Positions 8,924-18,370 of a DNA stretch of 64,000 bases are shown here, one piece after another. Source of the stretch: an uncultured Lachnospiraceae bacterium (GTDB lineage: Bacteria > Bacillota > Clostridia > Lachnospirales > Lachnospiraceae); NCBI GenBank assembly GCA_902780385.1, contig CACZFF010000009.1, forward strand, positions 1-64,000, written 5' to 3'. Under the pieces are notes generated by a model that saw only the letters and a program-made list of their open reading frames with translations, ran no database searches and had not been told where the DNA came from. Every line of letters starts with the position of its first letter. The first letter of the stretch is position 1. Both the position numbers and the translations under genes were made by a program.

Positions 8924-10306
8924 TTATTCCTGAGGGTTGTCTTTTTGTTCGGGATTCGGCCGTCCTGACTGGTCATCCCTGTTCTGACGGCGGTCCTGTC
9001 TGCGGTCGGAGCGGCGGTCCCTGCGGTTTCTGCCGTGGTCTTTTCTGCCGCGGTCCCTTCCATTGTTACTGTTGCCGGCATTGCTGCCGTTGTTTCCACT
9101 GTTGCCGCCATTGCTGCCGTTGTTTCCACTGCTGCCGCTGTTTTCGCCGTTTTCCCTGTTTTCACGGGGATCTCCCGCTTCGCGGTTTTCAAAGTTTTCC
9201 GAGAACTCGTTTATCTCGCGGGGTTCGCGGTTTCCCCTGGCTTCGCGGCTGTCGCGGTTATCGCGGGGTTCACGTCCTCCCCTGCCTTCGCGGTTTCCTT
9301 TTCCTTCACGCCCTTCACGGGCTTCTTTTTTGTCGCGGCCATGGGCTTCCTTTCCCTCCCGGTTGTCCTTGCTTTCCTTCGTTTCCTTAGCTTCTTTTGC
9401 ATCTTTTGCAGGGGCGCTCTTCTGGGGAGGGTTGTTTTTCTGCATGGTGGGCCTGCTGGTGCCTCTCTTGCGGCGGCGCAGGATAGTCAGGTCGCTGACG
9501 CTGTATTCGTGAAGTTCTTTTTCATCGTCCACTTCGACAATGATACGGGCAGTCTGGCGGAGAATGTTGACACTCTCGACAAGGCCGTTCATGCCGTCGG
9601 CGGACTCCACTTCGTCTCCGGGATGAGGAAGGGTCTTATTGAGTTCCTCATATGTCTCTGCTTCGTTCTTGAGACAGCACATCAGCCTGCCGCACACGCC
9701 GGAGATTTTGCCGGGGTTGAGGGACAGGTTCTGTTCCTTGGCCATTTTGATGGATACAGGGACGAAGTCTGAGAGCCAGGTGTGGCAGCAGAGGGGACGT
9801 CCGCAGCTTCCGTAGCCGCCGAGGATCTTGGTCTCATCGCGGACGCCGACCTGACGCAGCTCAATGCGGGTGCGGAAGACGCCGGCCAGGTCTTTGACCA
9901 GTTCGCGGAAGTCAACGCGGCCGTCGGCTGTAAAGTAAAAGAGCACTTTGCTGTTGTCAAAAGTATATTCCGCGTCGATGAGCTTCATTTCGAGCCCGCG
10001 TTTCTGGATGCGTTCGCGGCAGATCCAGAACGCCTCTCTCTCCCGCTCGCGGTTTTTCTTCTCGCGGATATCATCCTCTTCTGTGCTGATCCTGATCACA
10101 GGTTTGAGGGGCTGGGTGATATTTTTTTCATCGACCTCCATGCGGGGACCGACAACATAGCCGTATTCCAGGCCTCTTGCCGTCTCGACGATCACGTGAT
10201 TGCCGCGTGTGAGCTCAAATTCTCCGGGATCAAAATAATATATTCTGCCGGCAGTCCGGAAGCGGACTCCTACGACTGTAACCTTACCGTTTTCGGTTTT
10301 TTCCAT
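8924..10306 (-). CDS. ricT: PSP1-domain regulatory protein RicT with a long charged tail
   Basis: Homologue of RicT/YaaT, which in Bacillus forms the RicAFT complex that activates RNase Y mRNA processing and carries Fe-S clusters. The first 270 residues form the PSP1 domain with the cysteine-rich stretch CGRPLCC and, about 30 residues later, CGRLMCC. Residues after about 285 (roughly 175) are Arg/Glu/Asn/Gly-rich and repetitive (REGREG, NNGSNGGNSG, RRDRRSDRRQDRRQ), resembling RNA-binding tails. RicT proteins are usually about 275-300 residues. The start has AGAGGTG 4 nt upstream. It sits 22 nt after holB. Confidence 0.9.
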   Translation of the reverse strand: MEKTENGKVTVVGVRFRTAGRIYYFDPGEFELTRGNHVIVETARGLEYGYVVGPRMEVDEKNITQPLKPVIRISTEEDDIREKKNREREREAFWICRERIQKRGLEMKLIDAEYTFDNSKVLFYFTADGRVDFRELVKDLAGVFRTRIELRQVGVRDETKILGGYGSCGRPLCCHTWLSDFVPVSIKMAKEQNLSLNPGKISGVCGRLMCCLKNEAETYEELNKTLPHPGDEVESADGMNGLVESVNILRQTARIIVEVDDEKELHEYSVSDLTILRRRKRGTSRPTMQKNNPPQKSAPAKDAKEAKETKESKDNREGKEAHGRDKKEAREGREGKGNREGRGGREPRDNRDSREARGNREPREINEFSENFENREAGDPRENRENGENSGSSGNNGSNGGNSGNNGSNAGNSNNGRDRGRKDHGRNRRDRRSDRRQDRRQNRDDQSGRPNPEQKDNPQE

Positions 10307-10328
10307 AAAACACCTCTAAAAAAACTGA

Positions 10329-11354
10329 TCATTCGGCGCGCATGTCCGTCATTCGATAGGCGGCGCGGATCTCCAGCAGCATCATCTGCAGGGTCAGTTC
10401 CGCGTTCACGTTGGAAAACAGGCGCCTGCGTGCACGGAAGACAGCTTCGGCAGCAGCCTGCAGGCCCTGCCAGGACGTGGTTTGTGCAGCTTCTATAATA
10501 TACTGTACTTCATCAGTAAAAATCAAGTTTTCTGTGCTGTGCGTGCTGCGGCAGACGAGAAGATCGCGGTTCCATGTCAGAATCAGGTCTATGAGGTCCC
10601 GGGTCTCTTCTTCGGTGACGGTTTCCTTTGCGAAGGAAGCAAGCTGTGCGGCATTTGTTTTTTCGATTTTCTGAAGCAGTAATATGGTCTTTTCGCGCAG
10701 GTTGGCGAAATTTTCATTTTCCAGAAGAAGGGCGGCTCTGCCTATGCTGCCGCCGGAAAAGCGGGCGCAGAGGCGGGCGCGGTCTTCTTTGGCTCCAAAG
10801 CGTTCCTTCAGGCAGTCCTCCACTGCTTTTTCGGGGACGGGGCGCAGGGGCAGAGTAATGCAGCGGCTCATGATCGTGGGCAGAAAGGAGCCGGTTCCGT
10901 CTGCCAGAAGGAGTATGACGGCGTAGGACGGGGGTTCCTCGAGCGTTTTGAGCAGGGCGTTCTGTGCGGCGGGCGTCATTTTTTCCGCGTCGGGAATGAT
11001 GTAGATCTTATGTTCCGCACTGTAGGGTTTGATCTGGACATCCGCCCGCATCCTGCGGATATCGCCGACACCGATGCTGTTCTCCTTCTCCCGTTCAAGG
11101 GTGATGAGGTCGGGGTTGCTGCCGGCTGCGGTCTGTATGCAGGACAGGCACTCTCCGCAGGGCTCGATCCGGTCTCCCTCCTGCCGGGGATTTTCACACA
11201 GCAGGGCAGCCGAAAAGCTCCGGGCGATCATATGCCGCCCGGAGCCCTTTGCTCCGTTGAGAATATATGCGTGTGATACGCCGCCGGTGCGCAACGCGTT
11301 CTGCAGGTGGGAAACGACGATCTCCTGCCCGATGATCTCCGAAAATGTATTCAT
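10329..11354 (-). CDS. holB: DNA polymerase III delta' subunit
   Basis: Clamp-loader subunit. The N-terminal AAA+ fold is seen as FSEIIGQ (4-10), the P-loop-like GAKGSGRH, a four-cysteine zinc module CGECLSC, and the LKTLEEPP sensor region. The Lys of the classical Walker A is replaced (GSGRH), as expected for delta', which does not hydrolyse ATP. ATG at 11352-11354 begins the conserved MNTFSEIIGQ; a longer in-frame start at 11390 has no ribosome site. The ATG has no visible Shine-Dalgarno and lies 7 nt after a -10 box, so it may be leaderless. It heads the run that continues to ricT, trmN6, rsmI and rpe. Confidence 0.92.
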   Translation of the reverse strand: MNTFSEIIGQEIVVSHLQNALRTGGVSHAYILNGAKGSGRHMIARSFSAALLCENPRQEGDRIEPCGECLSCIQTAAGSNPDLITLEREKENSIGVGDIRRMRADVQIKPYSAEHKIYIIPDAEKMTPAAQNALLKTLEEPPSYAVILLLADGTGSFLPTIMSRCITLPLRPVPEKAVEDCLKERFGAKEDRARLCARFSGGSIGRAALLLENENFANLREKTILLLQKIEKTNAAQLASFAKETVTEEETRDLIDLILTWNRDLLVCRSTHSTENLIFTDEVQYIIEAAQTTSWQGLQAAAEAVFRARRRLFSNVNAELTLQMMLLEIRAAYRMTDMRAE

Positions 11355-11360
11355 GAGAAC

Positions 11361-11390
11361 AGTATAGCGCATCTGCGAAGGAATTTTCAA
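11361..11390 (-). promoter_or_regulatory. promoter abutting the holB start codon
   Basis: TTGAAA (11385-11390) and TATACT (11361-11366) are spaced by 18 nt. Only GTTCTC separates TATACT from the holB ATG, so the transcript would begin at or next to the start codon. Confidence 0.55.
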
Positions 11391-11464
11391 TCACAGAGGA
11401 GATTTGCAGGGGATCAGGATATAAAAGAAATAAAAGGAGTTTGAGCTATACCTGTGAGGGTATG

Positions 11465-12880
11465 TCAGAACACTTCAAAGACTCTGATCATGTTGGTATT
11501 GCCGGTCTCGCCCAGGGGAACGCCTGCGGTGAGGACAACCTTGTCGCCTTTGACCGCGATGCCTGCCTGTTTGGCGGCCATGACGGCGGCCTCAAAGAGC
11601 ATCTCCTCGTTGTCCTCCTGGGGAATGGTCATGGGAATGACGCCGAAGAGGAGGTTCATCTGGCAGGCGACGGGTTCGCTGACGGAACATGCGACAATGG
11701 GACAAGTGGGTTTATATTTGCTGATCCGGCGGGCCGTGAAGCCGGACATGGTGACCGTCACAATGGCCTTGGCATTGATGTCCTGAGCGACCATGCAGGT
11801 CGAGTGAGAGATGGCTGTTGTACTGTCTGCTCCGAATTCTGACGGGCGGTTCTTGAAACGGCTGCGGTAGTTGATGTCGTGCTCGGCTGCCTCGGCGATC
11901 CTGGACATGGTCTTTACGGCTTCCAGGGGATATGCGCCGCTGGCAGTCTCGCCCGAGAGCATGATGGCGGTTGTTCCGTCATAGATGGCATTGGCAACGT
12001 CCGTTGCCTCGGCGCGGGTCGGGCGGGGATTGTGCATCATGGAATCCAGCATCTGAGTGGCGGTGACAACGATCTTGCCGCGCACTTCGGCCAGGTGAAT
12101 GATGTGTTTCTGATAGACCGGAACTTCCTCCAGGGGGACTTCGACACCGAGGTCTCCGCGGGCGACCATGACACCATCGGCGACATCGAGGATCTCACCG
12201 ATATTGTTGACACCCTGAGTGCTCTCGATCTTGGCAATGATCTTCATCCTGCTGTTGTGAGCCTTGAGGATCTCGCGGATCTGAAGGATATCATCGGCAG
12301 TTCTTGTAAAGGAAGCCGCGATATATTCGTAGCCCAGTTTGCATCCGAATTCAATATCCGCCCGGTCCTGTTCACTGATAAAAGGCATGGACAGGTCAGT
12401 GTCCGGGACATTGACGCCCTTGTGGTTGGAGACAGGTCCGCCGTTGACAACGGTACAGTGTATCTCCGTTTCGGTGACGCTGTTGACCCGCAGTTCGATC
12501 AGGCCGTCGTCGATCAGGATCATTCCGCCCTCGGAGACATCTTTGGGCAGATCTTTGTAGCTGATCGACGCGCGCTCCGCAGTTCCCATCACTTCTTCGG
12601 TCGTCAGTGTGAAATCACTGCCTTTTTCCAGCATGACCCTGCCGCCCTCAAAGTCCCGGAGGCGGATCTCGGGTCCCTTGGTGTCCATCAGTGTGGCAAC
12701 AGGAACGCCCATCTCTCTGCGGAGACGTACAAGGCGTTTGAATTTTTCTTTGTGCTCCTCATGAGTACCGTGGGAGAAATTAAATCTTGCCACGTTCATG
12801 CCGGCGTCTATCAGCTGACGCAGCATCTCTTCACTCTCACTGGCAGGTCCGATTGTGCAGATGATTTTTGTTTTGCGCAT
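11465..12880 (-). CDS. pyk: pyruvate kinase
   Basis: Converts PEP and ADP to pyruvate and ATP at the end of glycolysis. The N-terminal KTKIICTIGPAS, NFSHG, MDTKGPEIR, the active-site stretch IIAKIES and the TATQMLDSM region are all present. At 471 residues it has the core A, B and C domains and lacks the extra PEP-utiliser-like C-terminal domain found in Bacillus enzymes. GGAGGGG precedes the ATG by 6-7 nt. Its promoter has a near-consensus cre-like site. Confidence 0.97.
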   Translation of the reverse strand: MRKTKIICTIGPASESEEMLRQLIDAGMNVARFNFSHGTHEEHKEKFKRLVRLRREMGVPVATLMDTKGPEIRLRDFEGGRVMLEKGSDFTLTTEEVMGTAERASISYKDLPKDVSEGGMILIDDGLIELRVNSVTETEIHCTVVNGGPVSNHKGVNVPDTDLSMPFISEQDRADIEFGCKLGYEYIAASFTRTADDILQIREILKAHNSRMKIIAKIESTQGVNNIGEILDVADGVMVARGDLGVEVPLEEVPVYQKHIIHLAEVRGKIVVTATQMLDSMMHNPRPTRAEATDVANAIYDGTTAIMLSGETASGAYPLEAVKTMSRIAEAAEHDINYRSRFKNRPSEFGADSTTAISHSTCMVAQDINAKAIVTVTMSGFTARRISKYKPTCPIVACSVSEPVACQMNLLFGVIPMTIPQEDNEEMLFEAAVMAAKQAGIAVKGDKVVLTAGVPLGETGNTNMIRVFEVF

Positions 12881-13051
12881 ATGATTCCCCTCCGTTCGTC
12901 ATACATGTTTTTGAAGGCCTGCTATGACCGCAGGTGCGGCTTACCGGCTTCTATCTTTTCTGCTTCGATTCCGCTTCTTGAACTTATTGAATCAGTTCGG
13001 TATACCCATCAATATTTCATCAATGTGTCTATGTTGAAAACCACTTTTATT

Positions 13052-13073
13052 ATAAGCGATGTAAACGTATTTA
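13052..13073 (-). promoter_or_regulatory. pyk -10 region with an overlapping cre-like site
   Basis: On the minus strand a TATAAT box is read in GCTTATAATAAAAG. ATGTAAACGTATTTA (13059-13073) matches the cre consensus WTGNAANCGNWNNCW at all but one defined position and lies just upstream of the -10, in the spacer. No good -35 was seen. A CcpA-type protein binding here would touch RNA polymerase directly. Confidence 0.45.
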
Positions 13074-13124
13074 GAAATGTAAAAAAAGTGACTGTTCATG
13101 TACTATTTATACCGTTGCTGCAGT

Positions 13125-13169
13125 ACAGGCCCCCGCTGCCGCCCTTCGAGATCCTTCGGGCGGGCCTGT
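13125..13169. other. stable hairpin between divergent pyk and fprA
   Basis: ACAGGCCC (13125-13132) pairs with GGGCCTGT (13162-13169), with an inner GCCC/GGGC stem. There is no T-run on either side, so this is not an obvious terminator. The rest of 12881-13296 holds only promoter-like sequence. Confidence 0.5.
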
Positions 13170-13296
13170 AACTTTGCTGTCAGTTGGGCTTTTATTCATT
13201 CGTTTTTTGCTGTATTATATCTAAGTGTAAAGGTATGCTCATTTGCGGGCATACAGGTTGACAGTGCGCTAGTTATATGAAATGGAGAATATTCTT

Positions 13297-14457
13297 ATGA
13301 AGATTACAGATTCTATCAAGTATGTCGGCGTCAATGATCATCAGATCGACCTGTTTGAAGGTCAGTATGTTGTCCCGCTCGGCATGGCATACAATTCCTA
13401 TGTCATCATGGACGAGAAGATCGCTGTCATGGACACTGTGGACGTGAAATTTACCGATGAGTGGCTCGGTAATCTGAAGGAAGTCCTGGACGGCAGAAAG
13501 CCGGATTATCTGATCGTGCAGCACATGGAGCCCGATCATTCCGCAAATATCATGAATTTCCTGGCTGTTTATCCCGACACCACCGTAGTCGGCAACGCCA
13601 AGACCTTCACTTTCATGGGCCAGTTCTTCGATCTGGATCCCGCCATGAAGAAGCTGGTCGTCAAGAACGGCGACAAGCTGGAGCTGGGCTCACACGTCCT
13701 CAATTTCGTCTTCGCTCCCATGGTCCACTGGCCGGAAGTCATGGTCACCTATGACAGCACGGACAAGGTCCTCTTCTCCGCGGACGGCTTCGGCAAGTTC
13801 GGCGCCAATGACGTGGAGGATCCGGAAGGCTGGGCATGCGAGGCACGCCGCTACTATTTCGGTATCGTCGGCAAGTACGGTCTGCAGACCCAGAACCTTC
13901 TCAAGAAGGCATCCGGTCTGGACATCCAGATCATCTGCCCTCTGCACGGCCCCGTTCTGACTGAAAATCTCGGCTACTACATCGATCTGTATGACAAGTG
14001 GTCCGCCTATACACCCGAGGAGAAGGGCGTCCTGATCGCCTATACTTCCGTCTACGGCCACACAAAACAGGCTGTCATGGAGCTCGCCGAGCTTCTGAAG
14101 AAGGAAGGCTGCGAGAAGGTCGTCGTCACAGATCTGGCCCGCGACGATATGCCCGAGGCTGTCGAGGATGCTTTCCGCTATGATCGTCTGGTCCTGGCTA
14201 CCACGACCTACAACAACAGCATCTTCCCCTTTATGCACACATTCATCGAGCATCTGACAGAGCGCTTCTATCAGAACCGCACCGTCGGATTCATCGAGAA
14301 CGGAACCTGGGCGCCCGTCGCCAAGAAGACCATGCACTCCATGATGGAGGGCTGCAAGAACATCAAGTTCCTCGAGACATCCGTTACGATCAAGTCTGCT
14401 CTCAAAGATGACAGCAGAGCTGCTCTCGCACAGATGGCCAAGGAACTGTGCAGCTGA
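13297..14457 (+). CDS. fprA: flavodiiron protein (class A, no rubredoxin domain)
   Basis: Reduces O2 to water and/or NO to N2O in anaerobes, using electrons from rubredoxin or a flavoprotein. The metallo-beta-lactamase-like domain has the diiron motif HxExDH at His76, Glu78, Asp80 and His81 (QHMEPDHS). A flavodoxin domain begins near residue 245 with IAYTSVYGHTKQA. The 386-residue length is that of a two-domain enzyme. ATG 13297 is chosen because GGAG lies 9 nt upstream; an in-frame ATG at 13282 has no ribosome site. It is a single gene followed by a hairpin. Confidence 0.95.
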   Translation: MKITDSIKYVGVNDHQIDLFEGQYVVPLGMAYNSYVIMDEKIAVMDTVDVKFTDEWLGNLKEVLDGRKPDYLIVQHMEPDHSANIMNFLAVYPDTTVVGNAKTFTFMGQFFDLDPAMKKLVVKNGDKLELGSHVLNFVFAPMVHWPEVMVTYDSTDKVLFSADGFGKFGANDVEDPEGWACEARRYYFGIVGKYGLQTQNLLKKASGLDIQIICPLHGPVLTENLGYYIDLYDKWSAYTPEEKGVLIAYTSVYGHTKQAVMELAELLKKEGCEKVVVTDLARDDMPEAVEDAFRYDRLVLATTTYNNSIFPFMHTFIEHLTERFYQNRTVGFIENGTWAPVAKKTMHSMMEGCKNIKFLETSVTIKSALKDDSRAALAQMAKELCS

Positions 14458-14565
14458 GCACTGAGATATGCAGAGTCGGAGATGAGATCCGCCGCTTATT
14501 GAAGCCGGAATCTTCCCCGCTGAGGTATTCTTCAGCCTGTCCCGGAACCGCTCCGGGATGACTAT

Positions 14566-14605
14566 GCCGGGAGCAGGCAACCGTGTCTGCCCCCGGCTTC
14601 TGTTT
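14566..14605 (+). terminator. probable terminator after fprA
   Basis: GCCGGGAGCAG pairs with CTGCCCCCGGC with one mismatch, followed by TTCTGTTT. A smaller CCCGGA/TCCGGG hairpin lies just before at 14541-14557. Apart from these, 14458-14759 shows no gene. Confidence 0.6.
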
Positions 14606-14759
14606 CCCAAAAAATCATCACCTGTCAGTCCATATTCAGTCCCTATAAAGAGGAATACGGAACAGATCCGTACACCTTCACGAATCCGTTTTTCGCTCCA
14701 AGCGCCCGGATTTATATCTTTCAAGGACGGAAAGGACCATTACGAGGACATTGACATTT

Positions 14760-16886
14760 ATGCAAACTTCACTGAAAAAATACCGGATTTTCAACAGCAG
14801 CTCCCGGGGGACCCTAAGATCATCCATGTTCTGCAGACTTGCCTGCACACTGATGATGATCTGTTTCATTTTCGGTTCACTCACACAGCCTGTACAGGCT
14901 GCTGTTTCCGTATCTGTCTCTGATTCCGAATCAAAAGAAAAGGATCGGACCACTATGTATGTTTCCTCCGCCCTGACGGGACGGCACGGACTCTGCGTTC
15001 TGCTGGAAAATGTTGACAGCTCAGGAAACAGGAAATACGGTCTGATCGACACGGGCAATCCCAACACTGCTGCCGCCAAGGTTTTTTTGAACAAGCATGG
15101 AGTGAAGTCACTGGATTTTCTGATCCTGACCCACATGCACAGGGATCATGCGGGAAACGCAGTCTGGATCATCAAGAATTACAGAGTCAGGCAGCTCTAC
15201 CTCAAGCAGTTTGACGCAGCCTGGTCAGACGGTGACCAGTATCTTTACGAAAGTGTTCTGCGTGCCGCACTCACAAGCCCCTATGTACAGCAGATCCACG
15301 GCGTCAGCTATGCGCTCTCCCAAAACAAAACCGCCAGCCCCAAAGCTACCAAGGGTTTTCTTTCTTTTCTGAAGTCGAATGAAAACCGGAAATGGCGTTT
15401 CAAAGGTCTTTTTAACAGTTCCAACACGGCCCTCTATCTGGGGCAGACTTCTCTGCGGCTCTTCAACTGGGAGATCTGGGCCGACAACGGCACCAGCCAG
15501 TGGGTTCCCGGCAAGAATACCCGCTGTAAAGCCCAGAAATATACAATCGACCGCTCTGACAACCATTTTTCCATGGGTGTCCGGGTGACACGGGGCAGTC
15601 ACAAAATCTGGATCGGCGGAGATATCACCAACCTCCGTCTCAGGCACAAACGGCACTCCTCCTGCAAAGGAGACGAGGACCGGCTCGGTAAACAGATCGG
15701 CAAAGTGGACGTCGCCGTCCTCAACCACCACGGCAGGGGCGGCTCAAACTCCAAGTCCTTCCTCAAGGCTCTGTCGCCGTCATATGTGATCTATACCAGT
15801 ACAAAAGTTGAGATCAACAGCGCTCCCCGGGCTTCGTCCACCCTGAAATATATACGGCGCACGATGAAACTGCCGGAGAGCCATATTATCTGGGCTTTCG
15901 ACTGTTGGGGAATACACTGCAAAGATCCCGCAGTCACACTCTCTTCGAAAGCCGCAGCCCCCGCAGCAAAAAACAAAACTGCCAAAACTAATCCTGCCAA
16001 GAGCACTCCTGGCAAAAACACTACTGCCAAAAGCAATCCTGCCAAAAACGCTCCTGGCAAAAACACTCCTGCCAAGAGCACTCCTGCCAAAAACGATCCT
16101 GCCAATGCCAAAAGCACCGGAAACAGCACAGATGCTTCTTCAGATCAGGCACTCGCCGTCCCGCTCCTCCCCGGGCAGACCTATTCATCCTATGATCTGA
16201 CCGGTGACGGCAAAAAAGACATTGTCAGCATCAGCAGCACGAAGAGCGGAGACTGTTACAAGGGTCTTTCGATCAGCATTAACAAGAGCGTTGTCTGGGC
16301 GACAAAGGTCTCCTTTAAGGACAGCAGACCGCTCACACTGGTCCGCCTTCCCGGCAGACAGCCCTATCTGTGTATCTGCATTATGTCTCCTGTGGGGAAT
16401 AACCCGGGCACAAGGGCTTTCGGTCTGTATCGCTGTGAAAGGCAGGCCGGCTCCGGCCCGCAGTACAGGCTTGTGCAGTCCTACAGCTTTTTGAAGCAGA
16501 TGCCCATCAGCAGATACACCTACAAGGGTGCGCCCGCCATCACCTGCAGCGCCAATCGGATCACTGTTGTCACATCCGGATCCGATACACTCTCTGCCAG
16601 TGCTTACGTATCCTTTGTACTTGAGCAGGACAAGAACGGGCTGAAAACAGCCGCATATACCTTCCCTTACACGACCGTTGCGGGACAGGCCGGGACTGTG
16701 ACACTGAATGCTCCCGCAAAGCTGTACAGCTATGTCGAGGCCGAAAAGAGCAGTGCAGTGCTTGCCAAAGGCAGTAAAGTCACCGTAACTGGTGTTTTCA
16801 AAAATAAATCGGGCATTACCCGCTATCGCATCATCGATTCCAGTAAAAAAGTCTGGTGGATCGATGCTCCCGGCGCTGCCAAATAA
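14760..16886 (+). CDS. secreted ComEC-like metallo-beta-lactamase-fold protein with Lys/Pro repeats and SH3-like end
   Basis: Function unknown. A long, basic n-region and hydrophobic core precede a likely signal-peptidase site after PVQA near residue 47, so it is probably exported. Residues 65-390 form a metallo-beta-lactamase domain with HMHRDH (His125, His127, Asp129, His130), most like the detached hydrolase domain of ComEC. Residues 400-452 are pentapeptide repeats of the type AKSTP/GKNTP (15-nt units, 15978-16105). Then come a DLTGDGKKD calcium-loop-like motif and a C-terminal SH3-like domain, suggesting wall or surface binding. ATG 14760 has GAGG 12 nt upstream; a TTG at 14751 is the alternative. 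Confidence 0.75.
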   Translation: MQTSLKKYRIFNSSSRGTLRSSMFCRLACTLMMICFIFGSLTQPVQAAVSVSVSDSESKEKDRTTMYVSSALTGRHGLCVLLENVDSSGNRKYGLIDTGNPNTAAAKVFLNKHGVKSLDFLILTHMHRDHAGNAVWIIKNYRVRQLYLKQFDAAWSDGDQYLYESVLRAALTSPYVQQIHGVSYALSQNKTASPKATKGFLSFLKSNENRKWRFKGLFNSSNTALYLGQTSLRLFNWEIWADNGTSQWVPGKNTRCKAQKYTIDRSDNHFSMGVRVTRGSHKIWIGGDITNLRLRHKRHSSCKGDEDRLGKQIGKVDVAVLNHHGRGGSNSKSFLKALSPSYVIYTSTKVEINSAPRASSTLKYIRRTMKLPESHIIWAFDCWGIHCKDPAVTLSSKAAAPAAKNKTAKTNPAKSTPGKNTTAKSNPAKNAPGKNTPAKSTPAKNDPANAKSTGNSTDASSDQALAVPLLPGQTYSSYDLTGDGKKDIVSISSTKSGDCYKGLSISINKSVVWATKVSFKDSRPLTLVRLPGRQPYLCICIMSPVGNNPGTRAFGLYRCERQAGSGPQYRLVQSYSFLKQMPISRYTYKGAPAITCSANRITVVTSGSDTLSASAYVSFVLEQDKNGLKTAAYTFPYTTVAGQAGTVTLNAPAKLYSYVEAEKSSAVLAKGSKVTVTGVFKNKSGITRYRIIDSSKKVWWIDAPGAAK

Positions 16887-16931
16887 ATCGGTTCATATAT
16901 ATTCATATATTTTAGAAAGGACACTATTCAA

Positions 16932-17180
16932 ATGGTATACAGAACAAAAGGCACCTGCTCCACCAAAATCGACCTGGACATGGATCAGGACCACATCATC
17001 CGCTCTGTCCGTTTCACGGGCGGATGTGACGGCAATCTCCAGGGAATCAGCAAACTTGTCGTCGGCCGCAAGGCCGAGGATGTGATCGAGTCTCTCGAAG
17101 GCATCCGCTGCGGTTACAAGAAGACCTCCTGTCCGGACCAGCTGGCACAGGCACTGAAGGAAATGCTCTCCGCTTCATGA
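16932..17180 (+). CDS. TSCPD-domain protein (TIGR03905-like)
   Basis: Small 82-residue protein of a family related to the zinc-binding C-terminal domain of some ribonucleotide reductases; function not established. The defining cysteines are visible: Cys9, Cys32 in GGCDGN, and the C-terminal CGYKKTSCPDQL. AAAGGA lies 10 nt upstream of the ATG. It lies 45 nt after the MBL-fold gene and 99 nt before murG, all on the plus strand. Confidence 0.85.
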   Translation: MVYRTKGTCSTKIDLDMDQDHIIRSVRFTGGCDGNLQGISKLVVGRKAEDVIESLEGIRCGYKKTSCPDQLAQALKEMLSAS

Positions 17181-17279
17181 TTTTTCAGCATTTTCACATG
17201 CATTCTCTTTTGCATCCTCAATGAGCAGAGCCGGCCGCTTGGCTCGCTGTTTATTCATATTTCACATCGGGGGAATATT

Positions 17280-18365
17280 ATGACAAAATCCGGAAAGAAA
17301 AAAATAGTCCTCACAGGAGGCGGCACAGCAGGACATGTGACGCCCAATATCGCTCTTCTGCCCGCTCTCCGTGAAGCGGGATATGAAATCGCCTACATCG
17401 GTTCGGAGGACGGAATTGAAAAAGAGCTGATGAATGACTGCGATATTCCTTATATCGGCGTACCGACAGGCAAACTGCGCCGTTATTTTGACTGGAAAAA
17501 TTTCACAGATCCCTTCCGTGTGCTCAAGGGATATGCAAAGGCAAGATCCTTCCTGAAAGGCTACCGCCCGGATGTCGTGTTCTCCAAGGGCGGCTTTGTG
17601 AGCGTTCCGATCGTGCGGGCGGCAGCAAGTCTGAAGATCCCCTGCGTGATCCATGAATCTGATATGACGCCCGGTCTTGCCAATAAGCTCTGTTTCGGAG
17701 CTGCCTCGAAGGTATGCTGCAACTTCCCGGAGACTATGGCAAAGATGCCGAAAGACAAGGCTGTCCTGACCGGAACGCCGATCCGCGCAGAACTCTTCTC
17801 CGGAGACAGACAGAAGGGTCTTGAACTGTGCGGATTTGCAGCAGATAAACCCGTGCTCCTGATCATGGGCGGAAGCCAGGGCGCAGCCTCCGTCAACCAG
17901 GCAGTCCGTTCCCATCTGGACGAGCTTCTCCAGGACTTCCAGATCGTCCACCTCTGCGGCGCCGGAAAATACGACGCCTCCAAAGACGGAATTGACGGCT
18001 ATAAGCAGTTTGAGTACGTCAAAGAGGATCTGAGTCATCTCTTCGCCGCTGCAGATCTGATCATCTCCCGCGCCGGTGCAAATGCAATCTTCGAGATCCT
18101 GGCTCTTCGCAAGCCCAATCTCCTGATCCCCCTCTCGATCGGGACCCGCGGCGACCAGATCCTCAATGCCCGTTCCTTTGAGGCACAGGGTTTTTCCAAA
18201 GTCCTCGTTGAAAGTGAGAATGAAGGCATCCTGGACAAAAAACTTGTCTCCACAGTACAGAAGCTCTATCGTGACCGCGAAAAATACATAGCTGCCATGG
18301 CCGGCGCCGGTCAGCAGGAAGCTATACCCAAGATCATGGGCCTGCTGAACGAACTGGCAGAATGA
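17280..18365 (+). CDS. murG: UDP-GlcNAc:undecaprenyl-PP-MurNAc-pentapeptide GlcNAc transferase
   Basis: Makes lipid II from lipid I at the inner face of the membrane. It has the first glycine-rich loop GGGTAGHVTPN (13-23), the second GGSQGA loop near residue 199, and an AGANAIFEILALRKPNLLIP donor-binding region. The length of 361 residues is normal. GGGGGA lies 5 nt before the ATG. It is not in a dcw cluster here: its neighbours are the TSCPD gene upstream and convergent ptsI downstream, with a shared terminator. Confidence 0.96.
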   Translation: MTKSGKKKIVLTGGGTAGHVTPNIALLPALREAGYEIAYIGSEDGIEKELMNDCDIPYIGVPTGKLRRYFDWKNFTDPFRVLKGYAKARSFLKGYRPDVVFSKGGFVSVPIVRAAASLKIPCVIHESDMTPGLANKLCFGAASKVCCNFPETMAKMPKDKAVLTGTPIRAELFSGDRQKGLELCGFAADKPVLLIMGGSQGAASVNQAVRSHLDELLQDFQIVHLCGAGKYDASKDGIDGYKQFEYVKEDLSHLFAAADLIISRAGANAIFEILALRKPNLLIPLSIGTRGDQILNARSFEAQGFSKVLVESENEGILDKKLVSTVQKLYRDREKYIAAMAGAGQQEAIPKIMGLLNELAE

Positions 18366-18370
18366 GCAGA

